Shown: piece by piece, positions 7,013 through 15,626 of the stretch | Layout of the letters: every line of letters starts with the position of its first letter | How positions within the stretch are numbered: position 1 is the first letter of the stretch | Source: an uncultured Clostridia bacterium | GTDB lineage: Bacteria; Bacillota; Clostridia; Oscillospirales; Acutalibacteraceae | DNA: 34,402 bases | Direction: 5' to 3' | Assembly (NCBI GenBank): GCA_946499275.1 | Contig: CAMMRL010000027.1 | Coordinates: 1 to 34,402, forward strand | Made by a program: the position numbers and the translations under genes | Notes under the pieces: model-generated | Databases searched by the model: none | What the model saw: only the letters and a program-made list of their open reading frames with translations | Told to the model about the DNA's origin: nothing

Positions 7013-7489
7013 CTATTTGTTTTCCGGCTGTTTGCAGACATCCACCCAGCCGCGGCTGTGGGAATAGAGGGCCAGTTCCTCCGGCGTCAGGCAGATGGCG
7101 GAGTTGCTGCTGCCGCAGGCGGGATAAACCGTTTCCTGCCCCTGGAGGGAACGGTCCAAATAAACCGGCACCTCATCCGGCAGGGCAAAAGGGCAGACGC
7201 CGCCGACCGGATGGCCTGTCAGTTCCAGGGCCCGGTCGGGTGTGAGCATTTTCGCTTTCATCCCAAATACCGCTTTAAACTTGGCGTTATCAATCCGTGC
7301 ATTCCCCGCCGCTACCACCAGGATACAGCCGTCCTCTTTCGCAAAGGACAGGGTTTTTGCGATCCGTTCCGGCTGGGTATGCAGCGCCTGGGCCGCCAAC
7401 TCCACCGTCGCGCTGGATACGGGAAATTCCAGCACATCGTTTTCCCTTCCCCACTGGGACAAATACGTCTTTACCGTTTCAATTGACAT
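7013..7489 (-). CDS. YbaK/EbsC-type aminoacyl-tRNA deacylase
   Basis: 158 residues from ATG 7489, chosen because AAGGAGAG lies just upstream; the frame extends to 7588 without family similarity. The sequence is typical of the YbaK/ProX editing domain: E-F-P-V-S-S-A-T-V-E-L-A-A, ERIAKTLSF, an I-L-V-V-A-A-G-N-A-R-I-D-N-A-K segment, GHPVGGVCPF with the G-x-x-P/G-G loop, and a C-terminal S-S-N-S-A-I-C-L. Family members hydrolyse mischarged tRNA (for example Cys-tRNA-Pro) in trans. It lies 134 bases downstream of parB with no clear terminator between, and leads the thioesterase/unknown gene pair. Substrate specificity cannot be read. Confidence 0.88.
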   Translation of the reverse strand: MSIETVKTYLSQWGRENDVLEFPVSSATVELAAQALHTQPERIAKTLSFAKEDGCILVVAAGNARIDNAKFKAVFGMKAKMLTPDRALELTGHPVGGVCPFALPDEVPVYLDRSLQGQETVYPACGSSNSAICLTPEELALYSHSRGWVDVCKQPENK

Positions 7490-7623
7490 ACGGCGCTCTC
7501 CTTTATTTTTCAACCATTCGGGTGGAAAATGGGGAAAACTATCCCGTTTTTCCGAAAAGGCGGCGAACGTCGGGCCTTTACTGCGCATTCCGGATTCCGC
7601 CTTCCTGCTTTTCTTTTTTCCTG

Positions 7624-8484
7624 TTAATCTTCTTCGGGAACCAGATCGTTCGCCAGCATCCGGAGGTCGTCCTGCGAATAAAACTCGATCTGGAGGATCC
7701 CCCCCCGTTTTCCCTCGCTAACCCGAACCTTGCGGCCGAGATGTTCGGTCAGGGAAAGCTCCACTTCGTCGTAAAAGCTGTTGCGGGAAAAGGGCGCTTC
7801 GGCCGGACGGGCTTTGACGGTCTTAGCCGCTTTCGCCCGCTTTTCCAGCTCTCTCACCGACCAGTTCCCCTGCAGCGCCGCCTGCGCCGCCGCCACCTGC
7901 TCCTCCTCGCTGCCGAAGGCCAGCACTGCGCGGGCATGGCCGGCGGAAAGCTTCCCTTCGGCAACCATATCGGCCACCGGGCGGGGAAGGTTGAGCAGTC
8001 TCAGGGCGTTGGCCACCGCCGGCCGGGATTTATTCACAGCCTGGGCGGTTTCCTCCTGCGTCAGCCCATAGCCCTCCATCAGCGTTTTGAAACCGAGCGC
8101 CTCTTCCATGGGGTTCAGATCTTCCCGCTGGAGATTTTCGATCAAAGCCAGTTCCGCCGCTTCCTGATCGGTCATTTCCCGGATGATGACCGGAACTTCC
8201 TTCAGCCCGGCCATCCGGGATGCCCGCCAGCGGCGCTCGCCGGCGACCAACTGGTAATTGCCGTCGCTCAAAGGCCGTACCAGCAAAGGCTGCAGCACGC
8301 CGTACTGTGCAATGGAGGCGGAAAGCTCGGCTAACGCTTCCTCATCAAACTGCTTGCGGGGCTGGCCCCGGTTCGGCACGATCTCTGTAATGCGCAGGGA
8401 TACGGTTTTCCCCTGTTCTTCTACCGCATTTTCTGCAAAAAGCGCTTCCAGGCCCTTACCCAGGCCCCCTTTTTTAATCGCCAT
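7624..8484 (-). CDS. parB: Chromosome partitioning protein ParB (Spo0J)
   Basis: 286 residues. The N-terminal CTP-binding domain contains the NRGQPRKQFDEEAL box, Q-Y-G-V-L-Q-P-L-L-V-R-P, and G-E-R-R-W-R-A-S-R (near 77), the CTPase signature. The central helix-turn-helix region has IENLQREDLNPMEEALGF and GLTQEETAQAVNKSRPAVANALRLLNLP. A C-terminal dimerisation segment follows (VELSLTEHLGRKVRVSEG). ParB loads at parS as a CTP-dependent sliding clamp, recruits SMC and works with ParA in origin segregation. It starts 33 bases after the parA stop, in one operon. Candidate parS sites lie at 9421-9436 and 11654-11669. The K-K-G-G-L-G-K-G-L-E-A-L-F start is the usual ParB N-terminus. Confidence 0.97.
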   Translation of the reverse strand: MAIKKGGLGKGLEALFAENAVEEQGKTVSLRITEIVPNRGQPRKQFDEEALAELSASIAQYGVLQPLLVRPLSDGNYQLVAGERRWRASRMAGLKEVPVIIREMTDQEAAELALIENLQREDLNPMEEALGFKTLMEGYGLTQEETAQAVNKSRPAVANALRLLNLPRPVADMVAEGKLSAGHARAVLAFGSEEEQVAAAQAALQGNWSVRELEKRAKAAKTVKARPAEAPFSRNSFYDEVELSLTEHLGRKVRVSEGKRGGILQIEFYSQDDLRMLANDLVPEED

Positions 8485-8517
8485 GGCTATCCTCCATCCA
8501 TTTTATCCGATCGGCCG

Positions 8518-9279
8518 CTATTTTTTTCGGGCAAATTCTGCGGCCAGCGCGTCGTATGCCTGCGCCCCACGGGAGCTGCGGTCGTAGTAATTAATCGGCT
8601 TCCCAAAGCTGGGCGCTTCGGAAAGCCGCACGCTCCGGGGGATCGCGGTGGCGAACACCTTGCGCGGAAAGAATTTTTTCACTTCCGCCACCACCTGCTG
8701 CGTCAGGTTCAGCCGGCCGTCGTACATGGTCAGCAGCACGCCTTCCAGTTCCAACTGCGCATTGTACAGCCGTTTCACCTGCCTCACCGTCGCCATGAGC
8801 TGGGACAGCCCTTCCAGCGCGTAATATTCGCATTGGATCGGCACCAGCAGCGTATCCGCCGCACAAAGGGCGTTCAGCGTGAGCAGTCCCAGCGAGGGCG
8901 GGCAATCGATGAACAGGTAATCATACCGTTCCCTCAACGGCGCCAGAGCGGCGGTCAGCCGGCTTTCTCGGCGGTTGATATCCACCATTTCGATTTCCGC
9001 TCCCGCCAGGCGGATGCCGGAGGGCAGAATATCGACATTTTTATATTCCGTATGGAGCAGCACGACGTCCGGCTCGGCCGTACCGATTAACAGTTCATAA
9101 GTGGACTGTTCGATTTCCCGCTTATCGATGCCAAGCCCGCTGGTGGCGTTTCCCTGCGGGTCTATATCCACCAATAGACAGCGCTTACCCCGCGCCCCCA
9201 AGGCCGAAGTAAGGTTGACGGTAGTAGTGGTCTTCCCCACCCCGCCTTTTTGGTTGACGACCGCAACGATTTTGCCCAT
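8518..9279 (-). CDS. parA: Chromosome partitioning ATPase ParA (Soj)
   Basis: 253 residues, the normal Soj length, from ATG 9279; the frame extends to 9357 but the family start is MGKIVAVVNQKGGVGKTT. The deviant Walker A K-G-G-V-G-K-T-T-T is at residues about 11-19, Walker A' LVDIDPQGNATSGLG follows, and Walker B is YLFIDCPPSLGLLTLNAL. The ATP-bound dimer binds DNA non-specifically and is stimulated by ParB; in Bacillus it also regulates DnaA. In this window it is separated from noc by a terminator and has its own extended -10 promoter, with a parS-like site just upstream of that promoter. Confidence 0.97.
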   Translation of the reverse strand: MGKIVAVVNQKGGVGKTTTTVNLTSALGARGKRCLLVDIDPQGNATSGLGIDKREIEQSTYELLIGTAEPDVVLLHTEYKNVDILPSGIRLAGAEIEMVDINRRESRLTAALAPLRERYDYLFIDCPPSLGLLTLNALCAADTLLVPIQCEYYALEGLSQLMATVRQVKRLYNAQLELEGVLLTMYDGRLNLTQQVVAEVKKFFPRKVFATAIPRSVRLSEAPSFGKPINYYDRSSRGAQAYDALAAEFARKK

Positions 9280-9345
9280 AAACCACTCAGCCCTTCCGCG
9301 ATTTCTCCTTCGTGTTCCGGACTGTCCGAAACATGCCTGTTTGTT

Positions 9346-9354
9346 ATTATAGCA
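9346..9354 (-). promoter_or_regulatory. Extended -10 promoter of parA-parB
   Basis: The minus strand reads TGC-TATAAT (9354-9346), an extended -10 element. No good -35 is seen 17 bases upstream, as is usual for such promoters. It lies 67 bases upstream of the parA ATG. Confidence 0.5.
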
Positions 9355-9420
9355 CAATCCCGAAAGAGGGGAAAGAGGAAAGTTTCGTTGAACGGGCCAT
9401 CCTTATGTTATAAACGGCGA

Positions 9421-9436
9421 TGTTTCATGTGAAACA
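9421..9436. other. parS: parS-like centromere site 1
   Basis: TGTTTCATGTGAAACA differs at one position from the classical Bacillus parS TGTTTCACGTGAAACA. It sits in the noc-parA spacer, about 70 bases upstream of the parA -10 element. The palindrome is extended outward by CGGCG/CGCCG arms (9415-9442), giving a 28-base imperfect inverted repeat. Confidence 0.9.
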
Positions 9437-9457
9437 CCGCCGTGAAAACCTTTTTCT

Positions 9458-9486
9458 GCAAAAAGGGACGCCATAAAGGCGTCCCT
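9458..9486 (-). terminator. Rho-independent terminator of noc
   Basis: A 9-bp perfect stem (9464-9472 with 9478-9486, AGGGACGCC/GGCGTCCCT) with a 5-base loop, followed on the minus strand by a T-run. It begins a few bases after the noc stop at 9493 and separates noc from parA-parB. Confidence 0.85.
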
Positions 9487-9492
9487 CATTCA

Positions 9493-10380
9493 CTAAGCCG
9501 TACAATTTTCTTTTCGGTGCAGGGCCAGAGGAGCGCATTTTTCCTTCTCCCCTTTTGGTATACGGACCACGTATTCAATAAACTCCTCTGTTTCGGTCTT
9601 TTCCGCGCTTGCGTCGATCCCCGAACGGCGCATGGTATCCACCGCATTATTTACCGTATTTAAAAACAAACGGATATCCCGTACCAGCGGAAGCGGTCGC
9701 CGTGCCTGCTTTTTCTGCGAAGCCTGCCCTCCCAATCCCTGGAGCATCTCTTCAATTAGCCGGTCGCTTTGTGCCGCGTTGAGATTTCCGTCTATCATCT
9801 TTTTCAGCGCTACCGCCCGCACGGCGGGGTCATTAAACCGAAGCAGGGCGCGGGCATGACGCTCGGTCAGCCCAGCGTTCAGGATGGCCCGCCGTTCCCC
9901 CGGTTCCAGACGGAGCAGCCGGAGCCGATTGGCAATCGTGGGTTGGGAACAGCCTAGACGATTCGCCGCTTCCTCCTGTGTCAGTCCATAAACCGTGATT
10001 AAACGTCGGATGCCCTCTGCTTCTTCAAAACAGTTCATATCCTGCCGCTGTAGGTTTTCAATCAGCGCCAGTAATGCCGAACGGGAGCCCTCCCCATCCA
10101 CTTCGATGCAGGGAACCTCCCGGATCCCCGCTATCTTTGCCGCGCGCAGCCGCCGTTCGCCGGCGACGAGCACCGGCTTGTCCTGCTGAAAGCGGATGGT
10201 AAGCGGGTTGAGGATGCCGTTTTCCCCGATACTCTGCGCCAGTTCCAGGAGCTTTTCGTAGCCGAATTCTTTACGCGGCTGATCCGGATTCGGCTGGATA
10301 TCCCCAGTCGGAATCAGCAGAATATGGCCGCTGGTCTTATATTTTGTCTTGAACATCCGCATGCCCACACGTCCTTCCAT
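9493..10380 (-). CDS. noc: Nucleoid occlusion protein Noc (ParB paralogue)
   Basis: 295 residues with the ParB/Noc core: NPDQPRKEFGYEKL, G-E-R-R-L-R-A-A-K (near 76), LIENLQRQDMNCFEEAEG, and a helix-turn-helix GLTQEEAANRLGCSQPTIANRLRLLRL. The S-Q-P-T-I-A-N-R-L-R-L-L form is more like Noc (STIANKLRLL) than ParB. Its place directly after rsmG is the canonical noc position. Noc binds its own DNA sites, associates with the membrane and blocks FtsZ assembly over the nucleoid in Bacillus. The very N-terminus (MEGRVGMRMFKTKY) is short and basic; starts at 10362 or 10356 are possible. Whether it has an amphipathic membrane helix is not clear. It could instead be a second ParB-type protein of different specificity. 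Confidence 0.85.
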   Translation of the reverse strand: MEGRVGMRMFKTKYKTSGHILLIPTGDIQPNPDQPRKEFGYEKLLELAQSIGENGILNPLTIRFQQDKPVLVAGERRLRAAKIAGIREVPCIEVDGEGSRSALLALIENLQRQDMNCFEEAEGIRRLITVYGLTQEEAANRLGCSQPTIANRLRLLRLEPGERRAILNAGLTERHARALLRFNDPAVRAVALKKMIDGNLNAAQSDRLIEEMLQGLGGQASQKKQARRPLPLVRDIRLFLNTVNNAVDTMRRSGIDASAEKTETEEFIEYVVRIPKGEKEKCAPLALHRKENCTA

Positions 10381-10482
10381 CGGGTGGAATCCAGCCTTTT
10401 CCGTTCGGCACAGCCACCATACACTTGTTTTTCTGCGCTGTGTGCTTTTTGCCGTCCCTTTTTATTCACCCGTTGTATCGTC

Positions 10483-10491
10483 AGTATACCA
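10483..10491 (-). promoter_or_regulatory. Possible extended -10 promoter of noc
   Basis: Minus strand TGG-TATACT (TATACT at 10488-10483) in the 150-base rsmG-noc spacer, about 100 bases upstream of the noc start. No convincing -35 is visible. Confidence 0.4.
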
Positions 10492-10530
10492 TGGAAGGTT
10501 CTGCCAGATATGTCGCTTTCGGTTGTCGAT

Positions 10531-11262
10531 CTAGGCGCGAATTGGGCCCTGCTTCGCGATTTTTGCGGAAGGACGGGGATATTTCTGCGGTGTTGGCGAA
10601 ACTTTATCGACAGGAATCAGCAGCCTATCCAGGCTTTCTTCCCCCGGCCCGCCAGGGAGGGTAATCCGTTTTACAGTTCCCAATCGGCCGCCCAGCGCTT
10701 CCGCTGCTTTTTCCGCCGCTTTTCTTTCTTCTTCGCTGTCCGGCCCTTTCATTGCGTAAAAAACACCGCCGGGCTTTACAAAGGGCAGGCAATACTCGCA
10801 AAGCAGCGGCAGATTCGCCACCGCCCGCGCCGCAGCCGCATCGAACCGTTCCCTCAGTTCCGGTTTCCGGCCGCCTTCCTCCGCCCGGGCATGGATGAAC
10901 TCCGCCGGGATAGACAACTCGCCGCAAACGGTTTTTAAAAATACCAGCCGCTTATTCAGGCTGTCCAACAGGGTCAGCCGCATCCAGGAACAGGCAATGG
11001 CCAGGGCAACTCCGGGGAAACCTGCGCCCGTACCTACGTCGATCAAGCGGAATTCGCCCTGCGGCAGCAGAGGGAGCAGCGTCAGGCTGTCCACGAAATG
11101 CTTGCGGACGATTTCTTCCGGTTTGGTGATCGCCGTCAAATTCATTTTATCGTTCCATTCCACCAACAAGGCGGCATACCGGTCGAAACGGTCCAGCATC
11201 TCCCCGGTAAGGGGAATCCCCTGCGCTACCGCCTGCTGCTGCAGGCCTTGCTTGTCAATCAT
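10531..11262 (-). CDS. rsmG: 16S rRNA (guanine-527-N7)-methyltransferase RsmG
   Basis: 243 residues from ATG 11262, chosen because GGAGGA lies about eight bases upstream. The frame extends to 11292, inside mnmG. The SAM-binding Rossmann signature L-I-D-V-G-T-G-A-G-F-P-G-V-A-L-A is present, preceded by the typical N-W-x-K-M-N-L-T-A-I-like VEWNDKMNLTAIT and followed by LLDSLNKRLVFL and FDAAAARAVANLPLLCEY. RsmG methylates G527 of 16S rRNA, and its loss gives low-level streptomycin resistance. The start overlaps the mnmG stop by eight bases, so translation is coupled. The extra C-terminal basic tail (after LDRLLIPVDKV) is of ordinary length. Confidence 0.96.
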   Translation of the reverse strand: MIDKQGLQQQAVAQGIPLTGEMLDRFDRYAALLVEWNDKMNLTAITKPEEIVRKHFVDSLTLLPLLPQGEFRLIDVGTGAGFPGVALAIACSWMRLTLLDSLNKRLVFLKTVCGELSIPAEFIHARAEEGGRKPELRERFDAAAARAVANLPLLCEYCLPFVKPGGVFYAMKGPDSEEERKAAEKAAEALGGRLGTVKRITLPGGPGEESLDRLLIPVDKVSPTPQKYPRPSAKIAKQGPIRA

Positions 11263-13150
11263 CGGCGCGTCCTCCTCCCTTTCCGGCTTCATGGGTGCTC
11301 AGCCACACCAGCAGCACCGAAATATCCGCCGGACTCACACCGCTGATCCGCGACGCCTGCCCGATACTCCGCGGCCGTACGCGGTTCAGCTTCTCCTGCG
11401 CTTCCTTGGTTACGCCGGTTATGGTTTCATAGGCGATATCCTCCGGCAGAAGCCGGTTTTCCAGCCGCCGCATCTCCTGGATGGCACTCTGCTGGCGGCG
11501 GATATAGCCCTCGTACTTGAGTTCCACCTCTACCTGCTCCATAACCAGCGGGTCCAAAGCCGGGCGGCCTGTATCCACAGCCGTAAGTTTGTTATAATCA
11601 AGCTGCGGGCGGCGGAGCAGCTCCTCCAACCGGACACCACTGGACACGGGTGTTGTTTCACATGAAACAAGTAACGTGTTCAGCTTATCGCTGGGCGGAA
11701 GGACCGTCTCCCGCAGCCGTTTCCGCTCCGCCGCCTTCTGTTCCTGCCGGACGGTAAAATGCTGCCAGCGCTGCTCCCCTACCAGGCCCATTTCCCGGCC
11801 GATCGGGGTTAAGCGTTCATCCGCATTGTCCTGCCGCAGGATCAGCCGGTATTCCGACCGGGAGGTCATCATCCGATAGGGATCGGTGCAACCCTTGGTG
11901 ACCAGATCGTCCACCAGTGTGCCGATATAGCTGGAGGCCCGGTCAAGCCGCATCGCGGAAAGCCCTTTCACCCGGCGGGCGGCGTTGATTCCCGCAACCA
12001 GGCCCTGGGCGCCCGCCTCTTCATAGCCGGAACTGCCGTTGAACTGCCCCGCCCCGTATAGGCCCGGCAGGTCCAGAAATTCCAGGGTAGAATCCAGCTG
12101 GAGCGGATCGCAACAGTCGTATTCGATAGCATAGGCAGGCCGCATCACTTTCACCTGCTCCAATCCCGGGATAGTGTGTAAGAAGGCCAGCTGCACATCC
12201 ACCGGCAGGGAAGACGAGAGCCCCTGCAGGTACATTTCATCGGTATGCAGCCCACAGGGTTCAACAAAAACCTGGTGCCGTTCCTTCTCCGCAAACCGGA
12301 CGATTTTGTCTTCGATGCTCGGGCAATACCGCGGGCCTACCCCCTCGATTTTCCCGCCGTAAAGCGGGGAGCGATGCAGATTCGCCAAAATCACCGCTTT
12401 GGTTTCCGGCGTGGTCCAGGTGATGTGGCAGACTTCCTTATTTTCCAACAGTCCGCCGGTCTCAAAGGAAAAGGGCACGACCGGGGTTTCCCCCTCCTGG
12501 CGTTCCATTTTAGAAAAGTCGATGCTGGATTTCAGCACACGGGCGGGCGTCCCTGTTTTAAACCGCCGCAGCGACACCCCCAGCCGCCGCAGCGAATCCG
12601 TCAATCCGGTCGCTGCGAACATCCCGTCCGGCCCGCCGTCATAAGAAACGTCCCCCACAAAAATTTTCCCCTGCAGAAAAGTGCCGGAAGCGATGATCAC
12701 CGTCTGGGAAAGATATTCTTCTTCCAGTTTTGTAATTAACTTCCATTTTTCGTCCTGCCGCTCCAGAGAGACCACTTCCCCCTGATGGATGTCGAGCCCC
12801 GGCGTGGTTTCGAGGGTATGCTTCATATAGGCCGAGTATTCCCGCCGATCGATCTGCGCGCGCAGGGAATGGACGGCCGGCCCTTTTCCCCGGTTGAGCA
12901 TCCGGGACTGCAGAAAAGTCGCGTCCGCGGCCTTCCCCATCTCGCCGCCAAGCGCGTCGATTTCCCGCACCAGATGGCCCTTCGCCGTCCCCCCGATGGA
13001 GGGATTGCAGGGCATATTTCCCACCCAGTCCAGATTGATCGTAAAAACCGCTGTGGAACAGCCCATCCGTGCCGCGGCTAACGCGGCCTCAATACCGGCG
13101 TGCCCCGCCCCAATCACCACTACCTCGTATTCACCTGCAAAGAATTTCAT
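11255..13150 (-). CDS. mnmG: tRNA uridine-34 carboxymethylaminomethyl enzyme MnmG (GidA)
   Basis: 631 residues, the full family length. FAD-binding Rossmann motif V-V-I-G-A-G-H-A-G-I-E-A-A near residue 11; the M-P-C-N-P-S-I-G-G-T-A-K-G-H-L segment with a conserved Cys; GPRYCPSIEDK with the second conserved Cys near 275; and C-terminal YEGYIRRQQ followed by a helical domain that contacts MnmE. With MnmE it installs the cmnm5 group at wobble U34 of several tRNAs. Start ATG 13150 has GGGAG seven bases upstream. It lies 47 bases after mnmE and overlaps rsmG, an mnmE-mnmG-rsmG operon. A parS-like site is embedded in its coding sequence at 11654-11669. Confidence 0.97.
   Translation of the reverse strand: MKFFAGEYEVVVIGAGHAGIEAALAAARMGCSTAVFTINLDWVGNMPCNPSIGGTAKGHLVREIDALGGEMGKAADATFLQSRMLNRGKGPAVHSLRAQIDRREYSAYMKHTLETTPGLDIHQGEVVSLERQDEKWKLITKLEEEYLSQTVIIASGTFLQGKIFVGDVSYDGGPDGMFAATGLTDSLRRLGVSLRRFKTGTPARVLKSSIDFSKMERQEGETPVVPFSFETGGLLENKEVCHITWTTPETKAVILANLHRSPLYGGKIEGVGPRYCPSIEDKIVRFAEKERHQVFVEPCGLHTDEMYLQGLSSSLPVDVQLAFLHTIPGLEQVKVMRPAYAIEYDCCDPLQLDSTLEFLDLPGLYGAGQFNGSSGYEEAGAQGLVAGINAARRVKGLSAMRLDRASSYIGTLVDDLVTKGCTDPYRMMTSRSEYRLILRQDNADERLTPIGREMGLVGEQRWQHFTVRQEQKAAERKRLRETVLPPSDKLNTLLVSCETTPVSSGVRLEELLRRPQLDYNKLTAVDTGRPALDPLVMEQVEVELKYEGYIRRQQSAIQEMRRLENRLLPEDIAYETITGVTKEAQEKLNRVRPRSIGQASRISGVSPADISVLLVWLSTHEAGKGGGRADD
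11654..11669. other. parS: parS-like centromere site 2, inside mnmG
   Basis: TGTTTCACATGAAACA is the exact reverse complement of site 1 and so also matches 15 of 16 positions of the Bacillus parS. It lies within mnmG coding sequence, about 2.2 kb from site 1, in opposite orientation. It lacks the GC-rich extended arms of site 1. Confidence 0.9.
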
Positions 13151-13197
13151 CGTGTCGCTCCCTGTTTATTGTTCCGCTTTTATGCTTTTCCTTCCGC

Positions 13198-14574
13198 CTA
13201 TTTTCCCACGCAGAAACGGGCAAAGACCTCATCCACCACAGCTTCGGTTGTCCGTTCACCCGTCAGTTCCAGGATGGCGGCGATTGCCCCATCGATGCTG
13301 ACCTGGACGGCGTCCAGCGTCATTCCCCCGTTCAACGCGGCAATCGCCTCGTCCAGGCACTCCAGGCAGTTCGCCGCACAGAACCGCTGCCGCTCGTTGG
13401 CAAGCAGCGGTTCCGTCCCGTCGATGCCGTTAATCCCCACCGCTTCCCGTACCTCTTTTTCCAGTGCCGCCAGGCCGTTTCCGTCCCGGGCGGATATCAC
13501 TACAACGCGTTCAAACAAGGAACGTATATACTCTTCGTTGATTTCCAAGCCCAAATCGGTTTTATTGATAATGGCAATCGCGTTTTGGCAGCAGGCTTTT
13601 TCCGCCATCCGGCGGTCGTCCTCCGTCAGGGGACGGGACCCGTCAAATACAGCGAGCAGAAGAGCGGCTGTATCCATACGGCTCTGCGTGCGGCGCACGC
13701 CGATTCTCTCCACCTCGTCCTCGGTGGCGTGCAGTCCGGCGGTATCCGCCAGCCGCAGCAGCACGTCGCCCAACCGGATAGTTTCCTCCACAATATCCCG
13801 GGTGGTTCCCGCAATCGGGGTGACGATGCTCCGCTCGCACCCGGCCAGCCGGTTCATCAGGGTGGATTTCCCCACATTCGGGCTGCCGATGATCACGGTA
13901 TCCACCCCTTCGCGGATCACCTTCCCCGCGTCGTAAGTATCGAGCAGTTCCCGCACAGCGTCTCTGGCGGCGGCGAGCTGGGGGCCGAGCGTCTCCGGCG
14001 TCAGCTCCGGGATATCGTCGTCCGGGTAGTCCACATAGGCGGAAAGATTGGCCGCTGCGCCGAGGAGCGTATTTTTCACCTCTTCCAGCCGGCGGTAAAC
14101 CGCCCCCTCCCGGGCTGCGAGCGCGGTTTTCGCCGCCAGCCTCCCGTTGGCGGCAATCAGGTCCATCACCGCTTCCGCCCGGGTCAGATCCAACTTTCCG
14201 TTTATAAAGGCGCGGCGGGTAAATTCCCCCGCTTCGGCCGGGCGGGCGCCCGCGTCCAGCACCGCCCGCAGCGTCCGGCGGAGCAGATACAGCCCGCCGT
14301 GGCAGGACAGCTCCACCACCTCTTCCCCCGTATAGCTGTGCGGCGCACGGAAGACGAGGGCGACGCACTCGTCAATCTCCCCTTCCCGGTCGTATACCTT
14401 GCCGTACATCGCGGTATACCCCGGCTGGTCGGAGAGCCGCCGGGTTTTGGAAGCAGGACGGAACACCTGTTCCGCCAGCAAAACCGCCCCTTCCCCGGAG
14501 AGACGGATAACGCCCAGGCCCGCCGGAGCGAGAGCGGTAGAGACCGCCGCGATTACCGACGATTGTGTACTCAT
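13198..14574 (-). CDS. mnmE: tRNA modification GTPase MnmE (TrmE)
   Basis: 458 residues, typical length. The N-terminal domain (residues about 1-120) contains I-A-A-V-S-T-A-L-A-P-A-G-L-G-V-I-R-L-S-G and S-Y-T-G-E-E-V-V-E-L-S-C-H-G-G, the folate-binding region. The helical domain is split by a G domain, with G1 GSPNVGKST near 222, G2 TTRDIVEE, G3 DTAG and G4 NKTD. The C-terminus ends F-C-V-G-K, the conserved C-x-G-K motif. It partners MnmG in wobble uridine modification. An SD-like ACGGAGG lies about nine bases upstream of ATG 14574. In many Bacillota mnmE follows jag; here it follows yebC. Confidence 0.97.
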   Translation of the reverse strand: MSTQSSVIAAVSTALAPAGLGVIRLSGEGAVLLAEQVFRPASKTRRLSDQPGYTAMYGKVYDREGEIDECVALVFRAPHSYTGEEVVELSCHGGLYLLRRTLRAVLDAGARPAEAGEFTRRAFINGKLDLTRAEAVMDLIAANGRLAAKTALAAREGAVYRRLEEVKNTLLGAAANLSAYVDYPDDDIPELTPETLGPQLAAARDAVRELLDTYDAGKVIREGVDTVIIGSPNVGKSTLMNRLAGCERSIVTPIAGTTRDIVEETIRLGDVLLRLADTAGLHATEDEVERIGVRRTQSRMDTAALLLAVFDGSRPLTEDDRRMAEKACCQNAIAIINKTDLGLEINEEYIRSLFERVVVISARDGNGLAALEKEVREAVGINGIDGTEPLLANERQRFCAANCLECLDEAIAALNGGMTLDAVQVSIDGAIAAILELTGERTTEAVVDEVFARFCVGK

Positions 14575-14619
14575 TGTATATTTTCCTCCGTTATAAACGA
14601 AAAATCTCTCCCTGAAAGG

Positions 14620-14648
14620 AAAATCCCCGCGTACGGGCGTACGCGGGG
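14620..14648 (-). terminator. Terminator between yebC and mnmE
   Basis: A 10-bp GC-rich perfect stem (14625-14634 with 14639-14648) with a 4-base loop, followed on the minus strand by ATTTTCC. It lies just after the yebC stop. The tail is short, so partial read-through into mnmE is likely, since no clear separate mnmE promoter is seen. Confidence 0.6.
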
Positions 14649-14696
14649 ACGAGCAGCGACGTTGTATTGGGTTTCCACTTTGCCTTGCTTCGGCTT

Positions 14697-15437
14697 TTAT
14701 TCCTCGTCGTCCGGGCGGTCCCAGTTATGCCAGACGCTCTGCACGTCGTCGTTGTCGTCCAGCATATCCAGCAGCTTTTCCATCTTTTTTACCGCTTCCG
14801 GATCCTCGATTTGATTGTATACATCCGGAACCTGTTCAATCTCTGCGGAAACGAAGGCGTAGCCCTTGGCCTCCAGATCGTCCCGTACGCCGGAAAAATC
14901 GGCGGGGTCGGTCGTGATTTCAAAGACGTCGCCATCGGTGGCAAAGTCGGAGGCCCCGGCTTCCAGCGCGTCTTCCATCACCTTTTCCTCGTCCAGGCCT
15001 TCCGCTTCCACCACCAGCACGCCTTTTTTCTGGAACAGGAAGCCGACGCAGCCGGTCATCCCCAGATTCCCGCCACATTTGTCGAAATAATGGCGGAGAT
15101 CGCCCGCCGTGCGGTTGCGGTTATCGGTCAGCGTTTCCACAATCACAGCGATGCCGCTGGGGCCGTACCCTTCATACTGGATGGCCTCGTAATTGTCGGC
15201 GTTGCCCTCGCCCATCGCTTTTTTGATGATCCGCTCGATGTTGTCGTTGGGCACGTTATTGGCTTTTGCCTTGGCAATCGCGTCCTTAAGCTTGGAATTG
15301 CTCGCCGGGTCGCCGCTGCCGCCTTCCTTTACCGCCACAGCGATTTCCCGCCCCATTTTGGTAAAAATCTTGGCCTTCTGGCCGTCCGTCTTTTCCTTTT
15401 TGCGTTTAATATTATTCCATTTGGAATGTCCCGACAT
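14697..15437 (-). CDS. yebC: YebC/PmpR-family regulatory protein
   Basis: 246 residues with the family-defining start [14 protein letters not shown] and [16 protein letters not shown]. These are followed by [42 protein letters not shown] and [11 protein letters not shown]. The C-terminal acidic domain ([36 protein letters not shown]) is complete. Members have been described as transcriptional regulators and, more recently, as factors easing ribosome stalling; the sequence does not decide. A promoter lies at 15532-15560 and the terminator at 14620-14648, so it may be transcribed alone as well as from upstream. Confidence 0.96.
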   Translation of the reverse strand: MSGHSKWNNIKRKKEKTDGQKAKIFTKMGREIAVAVKEGGSGDPASNSKLKDAIAKAKANNVPNDNIERIIKKAMGEGNADNYEAIQYEGYGPSGIAVIVETLTDNRNRTAGDLRHYFDKCGGNLGMTGCVGFLFQKKGVLVVEAEGLDEEKVMEDALEAGASDFATDGDVFEITTDPADFSGVRDDLEAKGYAFVSAEIEQVPDVYNQIEDPEAVKKMEKLLDMLDDNDDVQSVWHNWDRPDDEE

Positions 15438-15531
15438 GGATCAAAACAACCCTTTCGTCATAGAGTGGCTATATCGCGCGCTGTTGCCCCTATTGCCGAA
15501 CAGGAGGATCCCAGCGCACGGAAACGAATCT

Positions 15532-15560
15532 AGTTTATCACAATCTCCTTCGCTTGACAA
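15532..15560 (-). promoter_or_regulatory. Promoter of yebC
   Basis: Minus strand TTGTCA (15560-15555), 17 bases, then TAAACT (15537-15532). It is about 95 bases upstream of the yebC ATG, in the 189-base spacer after the membrane-protein gene. Confidence 0.5.
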
Positions 15561-15626
15561 GGCGGGCAACACCCGTTTTCCAGCCGCTGCCCCTTTATCT
15601 GCGCCCATTTTCGCTTTTCGCAAGGG

